In this document: piece after piece, positions 55,185-62,267 of the stretch
Numbering within the stretch: position 1 is the first letter of the stretch
Layout of the letters: every line of letters begins with the position of its first letter
From: Allobogoriella alba
Lineage (GTDB): Bacteria > Actinomycetota > Actinomycetes > Actinomycetales > Actinomycetaceae
Direction of reading: 5' to 3'
NCBI RefSeq assembly: GCF_042665525.1
Contig: NZ_JBHTCQ010000001.1
Coordinates: 1,488,001 to 1,552,000 of the forward strand
Length of the DNA stretch: 64,000 nucleotides
Notes under the pieces: generated by a model
Database searches by the model: none
The model's input: only the letters and a program-made list of their open reading frames with translations
What the model was told of the DNA's origin: nothing
Translations under genes and position numbers: made by a program

Positions 55185-56005
55185 CCGCCCCCTCCTTGGT
55201 AGTGCCGGACTCCAGCCCGCCAGAACAGCAGGGCCAGCCCCCACGACCACGCCGCCGCGACCGGCGTGCACCAGCCCAGCCAGGACGGCAGCCACGCCGC
55301 ACCGGGCAGCCCGAGCAGCGCGGTGACCGGCAGGTACGCGGTGAACGCCATGGGGAAGACGAAGCCGAACGCCACCACGATCCACCGGGACCACACCGTC
55401 GCCGGCTGGGACGAGGCGTACCGGCCGCCGTACACGAAGGCGTTGGTCACCTCCTTGGCGTTCAGCAGGTAGAACTGCATGCCGGCGGCGAGCACGAACT
55501 GCGCGCTGAACGTCGCGATCCCGCTGAGCACCGCCAGCAGGAGCAGCACGACGGCGCCGACGCCCCAGTCGATGTCGTTGATCACGAGCCCGACGGCGAA
55601 CGCCACGCAGCCGACCACCGCCCGGGCCAGCCGCCGCAGCTGGATGTCACTGGTCACCAGCTGGGCGAGCAGCGGCTGCGGACGCAGGTAGAAGATGTCG
55701 AGCTTGCCCTGGCGGACCAGGACGGCGAGGCCGTCGACGTGCCCGAAGACCATGTCGGCGAACGAGAAGCACATGTCGGCCAGGCCGAAGACCAGCACGA
55801 TCTGCGCCAGCGTGAACCCGCCGACGCCGTCGACCGCGGTGTACAGCACGAACACCTCGGTCATCTCGGTGAGGCCGACGACGAGCGCGCCGACCAGGTC
55901 GAGGCGGAAGTTCGCCCGGTAGCTCCGCTGGGACCGGACCCGGGAGGCCAGCACGGCGCGGTACGGGGCGGCCGTTCGCCGGGCCGCCGCGAGGAGGTCA
56001 CCCAC
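55181..56005 (-). CDS. ABC-2 family permease (DUF990-like)
   Basis: A 274-residue membrane protein with six segments: LDLVGALVVGLTEMTEVFVLYTAV, IVLVFGLADMCFSFADMVFG, AVVGCVAFAVGLVIND and others. The central FYLRPQPLLAQLVTSDIQLRRLARAVVG loop is typical of ABC-2 permeases of the DUF990/DUF1761-like exporter set that pair with LSLGQ ATPases. Its start overlaps the end of the upstream permease by eight bases and its end overlaps the ATPase start. The export substrate is unknown. Confidence 0.82.
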   Translation of the reverse strand: MGDLLAAARRTAAPYRAVLASRVRSQRSYRANFRLDLVGALVVGLTEMTEVFVLYTAVDGVGGFTLAQIVLVFGLADMCFSFADMVFGHVDGLAVLVRQGKLDIFYLRPQPLLAQLVTSDIQLRRLARAVVGCVAFAVGLVINDIDWGVGAVVLLLLAVLSGIATFSAQFVLAAGMQFYLLNAKEVTNAFVYGGRYASSQPATVWSRWIVVAFGFVFPMAFTAYLPVTALLGLPGAAWLPSWLGWCTPVAAAWSWGLALLFWRAGVRHYQGGGG

Positions 56006-56792
56006 CCTGGACCTCCAGCTTCTGGCGTCCGGCCCGGGTCAGGGCGTGCCCACCGATCCAGACCACGGCGAGCCAGCACAGCTGGACGCCGAGGAGCACG
56101 AGCGCGTCGAGGCCCGTGGTGCGACCGGAGAGCACGTCGACCGGGTACATCATCGTGGACGGGAAGGGCGTCGCCTGGGCGAGGACCTGCAGCCACTCGG
56201 GGAAGAGCCAGATCGGCGTGAACAGCCCGGCGAAGAGGCCGGACAGCGCCATGTACAGCACGGTGATGCCGCGCGTCTCGGTCAGCCAGAACCCCATGGT
56301 GGTCACCAGGTAGGCGGTGGCGTGCGAGACCGTGATGCCGATCAGCAGGCTGGCCACACCGAGCAGGTACTGCACCGGCGTGGTGGGCAGCGACATGCCG
56401 ACCACGAGCGCGCCGATGACCAGGCTGGGAAGGCCACGAGGGAGCAGCGCGAAGAGACCGCGGCCGACCTCGGTGACCACGGCGGCCGCCTGGACGTCGA
56501 CCGGCCGCATGAAGTCGATCGCGATGTCGCCGGTCTTGATGCGGGTGGCGATCTCCGACCCTCCCCACATGTTGACCGACCCGAGCATCCCCTGGGACAG
56601 CCAGACGTAGGCGCTCATCGTGCCGAGCGTGTACCCGGCGACTGTGCCGCCGCCGCTGTCGACGACCGCGAACAGGATGCCGGTCTTGAGCAGGCCGAAG
56701 GCGGTGTTCGCCACGAGCCCGGCGAGCATCGCCAGCGGGTAGGCCGACTGGGTGCGGATCCCCGCGAGGAGGAGGCGGAGATAGACACGCAC
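55998..56792 (-). CDS. ABC-2 family permease
   Basis: A 264-residue membrane protein, related in plan to the next permease, with six segments (YPLAMLAGLVANTAFGLLKTGILFAVV onward). RIKTGDIAIDFMRPVDVQAAAVVTEVGRGLFALLP is the family loop. The GTG at 56792 is eight bases after a TACGTT box on this strand (56807-56802), indicating a leaderless operon start; the longer frame upstream lacks homology. It is the first gene of the three-gene exporter operon. Confidence 0.8.
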   Translation of the reverse strand: MRVYLRLLLAGIRTQSAYPLAMLAGLVANTAFGLLKTGILFAVVDSGGGTVAGYTLGTMSAYVWLSQGMLGSVNMWGGSEIATRIKTGDIAIDFMRPVDVQAAAVVTEVGRGLFALLPRGLPSLVIGALVVGMSLPTTPVQYLLGVASLLIGITVSHATAYLVTTMGFWLTETRGITVLYMALSGLFAGLFTPIWLFPEWLQVLAQATPFPSTMMYPVDVLSGRTTGLDALVLLGVQLCWLAVVWIGGHALTRAGRQKLEVQGG

Positions 56793-56853
56793 AAGAGAAG
56801 GAACGTACTCCGGTCGGCACGCGCGCGGAAGGGCTTTTCCCGGGCGGAGTGCC

Positions 56854-58077
56854 TCAGGCTGCGCGCGGTGGACGGCTGCCTGCCCTCTCGGCGGCGCCAC
56901 CCACGACGCGGTGCACGACCAGCTCGATCGGACCTCGTGGCCACCGGCGCAGCCAGAGCGGGGCGGCGGCCATCAGCACGAGGCTGATCCCGGCCCACAT
57001 GAGCACCGCCCGCCACGGGTCGGTGCCGGCCAGACCGAGGCCCCAGTCGTAGCAGAGCCACGACGCGATCACATTCTGCAGCACGTAGCACGACAGCGCC
57101 GTCCGCCCGACCGCCTCGATGCCGCGCCGCAGCAGTCCGGGCGAGCGGCGCGCGCCGGTGACGAGCGTCGTGCCGAGCGCGAGGGCGCCGAGCGCGACCA
57201 GCGGCGGGACGAGATACCGGTCGACGAGGGCGCAGTCCGGTCCGGCCCAGGTGGTGAGCGCGTTGAGCGGGACACCGACGCCGAGTCCCGCCAGCACGAG
57301 GCGGCGGCGCAGCCGGGACCCGCGGTCCGTGCCGGCCAAGGCCCCGGCGCGGACGAGGCGTGATCCGATGAGGAACAGGACGACGGACGAGGGCACGACG
57401 AGCAGGAGCTCGACGCGGTACAGGGCGATGTCGGTCAGCCGGGCGAGCACCTGGCCGGGCCAGCTCGCGGTCGACGCGGTCACGTCGGCGGGCCCTTGCT
57501 CGGGCGTGCTGGTCGACGCGACGACGGTCAGGGCCGTGAGGCCCAGAAGGATCAGCGTGTAGACGCCGCCGAGCACCCACATCCACGAGCGGACGACCGT
57601 CTCGCTCCGGCCGATCAGGAAGGCGACCAGCATCGAGGCCACCGCGTACCCCATCAGGACGTCGAACTCGAACACGAGCACGTAGTGGACGAGGCCCTCC
57701 ACCAGGAGGACCAGCGCCCGCAGCAGGTACCGGCCCGGCCAGCGCAGCCCGCGCCGCACGGCCGAGCGGTACTGCAGCTCCATCCCGATGCCGAACAGCA
57801 GCGTCAGCAGCGCGAGGAACTTCCCGTTCGTGAGCGCGAACAGCCAGGTCGCGGCACCGTCCGGGGGAGCCAGACCGCCGGCGAACCACGCGGCCGGACC
57901 GCCCGGGGTGGTGAACAGCCAGATGTTCGTGCCGAGCGTGCCGAGGATGGCGACGCCGCGCAGCACGTCGAGCGCGGCCACCCGGCGGGGAGCCCGGCTG
58001 GCGTCCGGCGGTACGGCGACCTCCGGTGCGGGCGGGGCGGGCGCCGGCGAGCGTCCGGTGGTGCCGGAGTCGGTCAT
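56854..58077 (-). CDS. DUF418 domain membrane protein
   Basis: A 407-residue integral membrane protein of the DUF418 family. Signs are RRVAALDVLRGVAILGTLGTNIWLF at the start (residues about 32-56), eight to nine further helices, and the C-terminal GPIELVVHRVVGGAA. FALTNGKFLALLTLLFGIGMELQYRSAVRRG is the conserved second motif. The function is unknown; the fold is related to acyltransferase-3-like membrane proteins. It lies upstream of the exporter operon on the same strand but ends 62 bases before it. Confidence 0.85.
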   Translation of the reverse strand: MTDSGTTGRSPAPAPPAPEVAVPPDASRAPRRVAALDVLRGVAILGTLGTNIWLFTTPGGPAAWFAGGLAPPDGAATWLFALTNGKFLALLTLLFGIGMELQYRSAVRRGLRWPGRYLLRALVLLVEGLVHYVLVFEFDVLMGYAVASMLVAFLIGRSETVVRSWMWVLGGVYTLILLGLTALTVVASTSTPEQGPADVTASTASWPGQVLARLTDIALYRVELLLVVPSSVVLFLIGSRLVRAGALAGTDRGSRLRRRLVLAGLGVGVPLNALTTWAGPDCALVDRYLVPPLVALGALALGTTLVTGARRSPGLLRRGIEAVGRTALSCYVLQNVIASWLCYDWGLGLAGTDPWRAVLMWAGISLVLMAAAPLWLRRWPRGPIELVVHRVVGGAAERAGSRPPRAA

Positions 58078-58144
58078 GCGCTCGATCGTCGCGGCGTCCT
58101 CGCACGTCGACGTCGGCCGTCCGGGTGACCTTCCGGTCGCGGCG

Positions 58145-58861
58145 CTACATCGTTCGAGTGAGCCCGGACCCTGCGGGCAGGTGCCGGGCGAGGAAGTCCT
58201 CGGTCTGCCGCCAGGCCGCGGCGGAGGCCTCAGGGTGGTGGAACGCGGGGTGCGGGTTGTCGAAGGCGTGGCCCGCGCCGTCGTGCACGTGCGTCTCGAC
58301 CTGCCCGCCGGTCTGCCGGAGCCGGTCGGCGAGATCGTCCGGCAGGAAGGCGTCGTCGCCGCCGAGGATGTGCAGGCTCGGTGCGCCGACCTCGTCGGCG
58401 AGGTGCAGCAGGGAGGGGATGGCGGAGCCGTAGTAGGCGATCAGCGCGTCCACCTCGGCGACCGCCGCGACGTGGAACGCCAGCCCGCCTCCGTAGCAGA
58501 AGCCCAGGACCCCGGTGCCGCCGGTGACCTCCGGGCGCTCGGCCAGGGTCCCGAGCGCCGCGACGGTGTCCGCCACCGTGGTCTCCCAGTCGAGCGAGCC
58601 CGCGATGCCCATGGCCTGCTCGAGGAAGTCCTCGCGGGTCTCGTCCACCTCAGCGTCCGCGGCGCGCCAGTACAGCTCGGGGGCGAGCACCACGTAGCCG
58701 AGCCCGGCGAGGTCGGCGGCGCGGGAGCGGATGTAGGCCGAGACGCCGAAGATCTCCTGCAGCAGGAGGATGCCCGGGCCCGACCCGGCTCGCGGCAACC
58801 ACAGGTGGGCCGGCATCGCCCCGTCCGGAGTCGGCACGGTCAGCGTGGTGGGTTCCGGCAT
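58145..58861 (-). CDS. Dienelactone hydrolase family protein
   Basis: A 238-residue alpha/beta hydrolase. The nucleophile is Cys in VLGFCYGGG (near residue 125); the triad is completed by Asp in LGGDDAFLP and His in DGAGHAFDN. GILLLQEIFGVSAYIRSRAADLAGLGYVVLAPELYWR is the family signature. Members open lactones such as dienelactone or act on other small esters; here no aromatic-degradation genes are nearby, so the role is open. GGAGGGCTC precedes the ATG. It ends 67 bases before the DUF418 gene. Confidence 0.9.
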   Translation of the reverse strand: MPEPTTLTVPTPDGAMPAHLWLPRAGSGPGILLLQEIFGVSAYIRSRAADLAGLGYVVLAPELYWRAADAEVDETREDFLEQAMGIAGSLDWETTVADTVAALGTLAERPEVTGGTGVLGFCYGGGLAFHVAAVAEVDALIAYYGSAIPSLLHLADEVGAPSLHILGGDDAFLPDDLADRLRQTGGQVETHVHDGAGHAFDNPHPAFHHPEASAAAWRQTEDFLARHLPAGSGLTRTM

Positions 58862-58911
58862 CGGTGGCGAGCCCTCCTCTCGCGCGGCGGCGCCGTCGGC
58901 CGCCGACGACG

Positions 58912-60300
58912 TCAGCCTGCCACGGGGGCCGGTTCCGGGCCACGGGGCTCGGCCGCGGGCACCGGGGGGAGCGGGGTGCCGGCTCCCCGGCGGACCCGCT
59001 CGCGGGGAGTGGGGATCCGGACGCCGTGCTCGACGCCGTGCCGCCACAGCGCGCCGGCGGCGCCGACGAGGACGAAGAGCAGCACGGTCACCTGGGCGAA
59101 GCTGAAGAGGTCGAAGAAGAACCCCGCCGCCAGGATCGACGCGATCGCGGCCGTGACGGCCTGTGCCCGGGAGGCCTCGCGGGCGTCTCGGGCACGTCGC
59201 ACCGCGCCGTGCGCGCCGGCGAGCGCCAGGACGATGAAGACTGCGAGGGCGGCGACCAGCACCACCCCGCCCTCGACCAGGGACATCAGGTACTGGTTGT
59301 CCAGCAGGAAGTACTCCTCCGGCAGAAAGGTGCCCAGGCCGCGCCCGAGCAGCGGCCGCTCGGCGAAGAGCGCCGCGATGAGGGGATAGTCGTCCGTGCG
59401 GGCGGTGACGCTGTCGTCCTCGCCGGCGCCGAGGAAGAACCCGGTGAGCGTGCCGAGCAGGCCGGGCACCGCCGCTCGCATCAGCACCAGGGCCGTCACC
59501 GCCAGGACCACCAGGTTGAGGCGCTGGCGGACGGTCAGGCGCACGGCGTAGACCGCCATCGCGATGATCACCGTGACGACCCCGGAACGCGTCACGGCGA
59601 GCAGCAGTCCGAGCACGAGCATCCCGGTCGCCATCGCTGCCCACTGTCGGCCCTGTGCGGATCGGGCGTGCAGGGCCAGGTGGAGCGCGATCGGCGCCAC
59701 CGCTCCGGACACGACGCCGAACTCGATCGGGTGCGTGGCACTGCCCTTGACCCGGATGAAGCCCCCGCGGTCGCCCATCCCGCCGACCTCCCGCGCGATG
59801 AAGCCCGGTGGCCTGATGAGCTCGGCCAGGTCGTAGGGGGTGACGAACTGGGTGATCGCGACGAAGGCGCTCGCCGACGCGCCGACGACCACGCACACCA
59901 GCAGCAGGTCGATCTTGCCGACCCCGGTCAGCGCCGCGATGCCGATCGCGACGATCAGCAGGGGAAGGAGGACGAGCGCCACGCGTATGGTCCCGGCCGC
60001 CTCGACGCTCGTGAGCGGCCGCAGGTAGGCCGCGCCGAAGGCGATCACCACACCGAGTGCCAGCACCCAGCAGCCGGCCTCCGCCGGGGAGACGAGGCGG
60101 CCACGGCCGGGCCTGCGGAGCCACGTCAGGACGACGACGGCAGCCGTGACGAAGACCAGCAGCCGACCCGGCCACCCGTTCGACTCCAGCGGGCCTGGAA
60201 GGACGATGGCGGCGGGCACGAAGAGAGCCACGAGGGGCAGCACCGCGTACGCCAGCCACGGACCGGCCTGGCGTCGACGCGGCGGGGAGGGCACGCTCAT
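58912..60300 (-). CDS. O-antigen ligase-like membrane protein
   Basis: A 462-residue membrane protein with about 11-12 helices. The large extracytoplasmic loop (DDSVTARTDDYPLIAALFAERPLLGRGLGTFLPEEYFLLDNQYLMSLVEGG, about residues 305-355) carries the Wzy_C/WaaL-type motif R-x-x-x-(Y)P with a conserved G-x-G-x-F. Such proteins polymerise or ligate surface glycans. It overlaps the Wzz-like gene by four bases (ATGA), so the two are coupled. Part of a polysaccharide cluster continuing past the window end. Confidence 0.82.
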   Translation of the reverse strand: MSVPSPPRRRQAGPWLAYAVLPLVALFVPAAIVLPGPLESNGWPGRLLVFVTAAVVVLTWLRRPGRGRLVSPAEAGCWVLALGVVIAFGAAYLRPLTSVEAAGTIRVALVLLPLLIVAIGIAALTGVGKIDLLLVCVVVGASASAFVAITQFVTPYDLAELIRPPGFIAREVGGMGDRGGFIRVKGSATHPIEFGVVSGAVAPIALHLALHARSAQGRQWAAMATGMLVLGLLLAVTRSGVVTVIIAMAVYAVRLTVRQRLNLVVLAVTALVLMRAAVPGLLGTLTGFFLGAGEDDSVTARTDDYPLIAALFAERPLLGRGLGTFLPEEYFLLDNQYLMSLVEGGVVLVAALAVFIVLALAGAHGAVRRARDAREASRAQAVTAAIASILAAGFFFDLFSFAQVTVLLFVLVGAAGALWRHGVEHGVRIPTPRERVRRGAGTPLPPVPAAEPRGPEPAPVAG

Positions 60301-61196
60301 CGGGCGTGGGCCGGCCCACGGTTCGTGGCCGCGTCGTCGAGCGCGGGCCGGTCCGGGACGGTCACGTCGTCCTTCGGTGCGTCGTCCCTCGCCGCGTCAT
60401 CCCTCGGCGCGTTATCCGTCGGCGCGTCATCCGTCGGTGCGTCGTCCGCCGGGGCTGGGCCGGCGGGAGCTTCCACGGTCCCGGGCGTCTGCGTCGTGTC
60501 GCCGCCGTCGGCGGTGTCCGAAGCGGTCTCCTCGTCCGTGGGTGGTGGGTCGTTCGCCCGCCGTGCGCGCACCCGTGCGGCTCGACGTTCGAGCGCCACG
60601 TCGACGCCGGTGGCGGCCGCCGCGGCGACGGCCATCCCGATGACCCCGATCGCGCCGGCGGTGCGGAACCGGCTCGGCGTCACGTCCTCGACCGTCTCGG
60701 CCGGAACGGCGGGTGCCAGGCGGTAGCGCGAGCCCTCGGTGGCGCCGGCCTCGGCCTGGAAGTCCCGCAGGACGACGTTCGCCTCGGCCGTGACGTCCCG
60801 CAGGAGCGTCAGCACGGCCCTCGGGGTCTCCGCCGTCGCGATGATCTCCAGGATCGGATCGTCGCTGTCCGTGTCCGCCTCGAGCGTCCGCTCGGTGTCG
60901 TCGAAGCCCATCCGCTCGGCGAAGGAGGAGCTGTTGAGGTTCCGGGCCAGCACGGCCGCGGCCAGGCTCGGCCCGTCGTACGGGTTGGACTCGTACGGCT
61001 CGATCTCCTCACCCGTCTCCGGGTCGATCACGGGCGGTGGCGTGACAGGGGGCAGGACCGTCACGGAGACCGACGAGGAGTAGACCGGCTCCACGGCCAG
61101 GTACGACTGCCAGGCCAGGTACGCGGCCAGCGCGACGATCGGCAGCGTGACGTAGAACCGTCGAAGGGCCGATCCGAGGATCGTGAACAGGTCCAC
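60297..61196 (-). CDS. Wzz-like polysaccharide chain-length / co-polymerase protein
   Basis: A 299-residue membrane protein: N-terminal helix (residues about 14-34, FYVTLPIVALAAYLAWQSYLAV), an extracytoplasmic region with YSSSVSVTVLPPVTPPPVI and a C-terminal helix (AGAIGVIGMAVAAAAATGVD, about 180-200). A long disordered cytosolic tail (205-299) follows. The layout fits a chain-length determinant protein, but there is no fused BY-kinase domain. The tail holds a degenerate five-residue repeat of the DDAPT type encoded by 15-base tandem repeats. GTG 61196 follows GGGAGA. Divergent from the GT2 gene. Confidence 0.7.
   Translation of the reverse strand: MDLFTILGSALRRFYVTLPIVALAAYLAWQSYLAVEPVYSSSVSVTVLPPVTPPPVIDPETGEEIEPYESNPYDGPSLAAAVLARNLNSSSFAERMGFDDTERTLEADTDSDDPILEIIATAETPRAVLTLLRDVTAEANVVLRDFQAEAGATEGSRYRLAPAVPAETVEDVTPSRFRTAGAIGVIGMAVAAAAATGVDVALERRAARVRARRANDPPPTDEETASDTADGGDTTQTPGTVEAPAGPAPADDAPTDDAPTDNAPRDDAARDDAPKDDVTVPDRPALDDAATNRGPAHAR
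60366..60455. repeat. 15-base tandem repeat, about six copies, in the Wzz-like gene
   Basis: Units begin at 60366, 60381, 60396, 60411, 60426 and 60441 with consensus GTCRTCCSTCGGYGC; all keep the reading frame. They encode (A/N)P(T/R/K)DD-type pentapeptides in the disordered tail. Copy number may vary between strains. Confidence 0.8.
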
Positions 61197-61375
61197 TAGT
61201 TCTCCCAGGGGTTGTCGGGGCGTGGGGACGCTCCGGGGGCATCGCTCGTGCGTGCCGCGAGTCTCCGGGCCGGTCGTGCCCGGTGGCGGAGGCGCCGCAA
61301 AGTGTGGGTCCGTTCGGGGTCGTGGAGCGGACCGGCGCCAGTAGCGTCGCGCCATCGACCAGGAGGAGCTGAACC

Positions 61376-62221
61376 ATGGTGGCGACCACCGATGTCCTGA
61401 TGATCACCTACAACAGCGCCGAGCACGTCCGCCGTTCGCTGCCGCACCTGCTCGACACGTGCGACGAGCACACGCGCGTGTGGCTCTGGCACAACGGTGA
61501 CGACGAGGAGACCCTCGCCGTCGTGCGGGAACACGCCGACGACGCCCGCGTGCACCGGTTCCACCACAGCCGCGAGAACGTCCGCCTGACGGCGCCGACC
61601 AACTGGTTGTGGACGGAGTCGGAGGGCACGTTCGTCTCGAAGGTGGACGACGACTGCCTGCCCGAGCCGGGCTGGGTCGAGCGGCTCCGGGACGCGCACG
61701 CGGCGAACCCGGACTTCGGCGCGGTGGGCTGCTGGCGGTTCCGGGACGAGGACTTCGTGCCGGAGCTCGCCTCGCGGAAGATCCAGACGTTCGCCGGCGG
61801 GTACCGCCTGCTGCGGAATCACTGGGTCCAGGGCAGCGGGTACCTCCTGCCGCGCGCCAAGGTCCTTCGCCAGGGGCCCCTGCGCCAGGGGCAGTCCTTC
61901 ACGCACTACTGCATCGCGCTCGCCAGGGCCGGCGCCGTGAACGGCTGGCTGTACCCCTTCGTCCGCGAGGACAACATGGACGACCCGCGATCGGCGAGCA
62001 CGCTGTTCGTCGACGACGCCGCCTTCCGGCGGCGCATGCCGCTGACGGCGCAGGCGCTCGGCATCACGTCGGTGACGGACTGGGCGCGCCAGGAGCACGA
62101 GTCCGCCCTCGCCGTCCAGAAGGCCTCGCTCGACCTGCGCGAGTACGGAGGCTGGCGCGCGAAGAGGACGCTGGTGCGTCGTCGCGTCGAGCGGCTCGTG
62201 CGGGGGCGCGGCAGCTGGTGA
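61376..62221 (+). CDS. Family 2 glycosyltransferase
   Basis: A 281-residue GT-A-fold enzyme without membrane segments. The N-terminal DVLMITYNSAEHVRRSLPHLL and VWLWHNGDDEETL are the nucleotide-sugar side; the metal-binding DxD is KVDDDCLPEPGWVERL (near residue 90). The C-terminal half is unusual for GT2, with LASRKIQTFAGGYRLLRNHWVQGSGYLLPRAKVL and FTHYCIALARAGAVNGWLYPFVREDNMDDPR. It probably adds a sugar to a surface glycan. AGGAGGAGC precedes the ATG. It is divergent from the Wzz-like gene and convergent with the ABC exporter. Confidence 0.85.
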   Translation: MVATTDVLMITYNSAEHVRRSLPHLLDTCDEHTRVWLWHNGDDEETLAVVREHADDARVHRFHHSRENVRLTAPTNWLWTESEGTFVSKVDDDCLPEPGWVERLRDAHAANPDFGAVGCWRFRDEDFVPELASRKIQTFAGGYRLLRNHWVQGSGYLLPRAKVLRQGPLRQGQSFTHYCIALARAGAVNGWLYPFVREDNMDDPRSASTLFVDDAAFRRRMPLTAQALGITSVTDWARQEHESALAVQKASLDLREYGGWRAKRTLVRRRVERLVRGRGSW

Positions 62222-62267
62222 GGCGACGGGGCGCCGCGCCCGGTCGTGGCGGCTGACCACGCCGTGA

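Noticed and set aside
60366..60455. CRISPR-like array
   Set aside because: The repeats are contiguous 15-base units without spacers and keep the reading frame of a protein.
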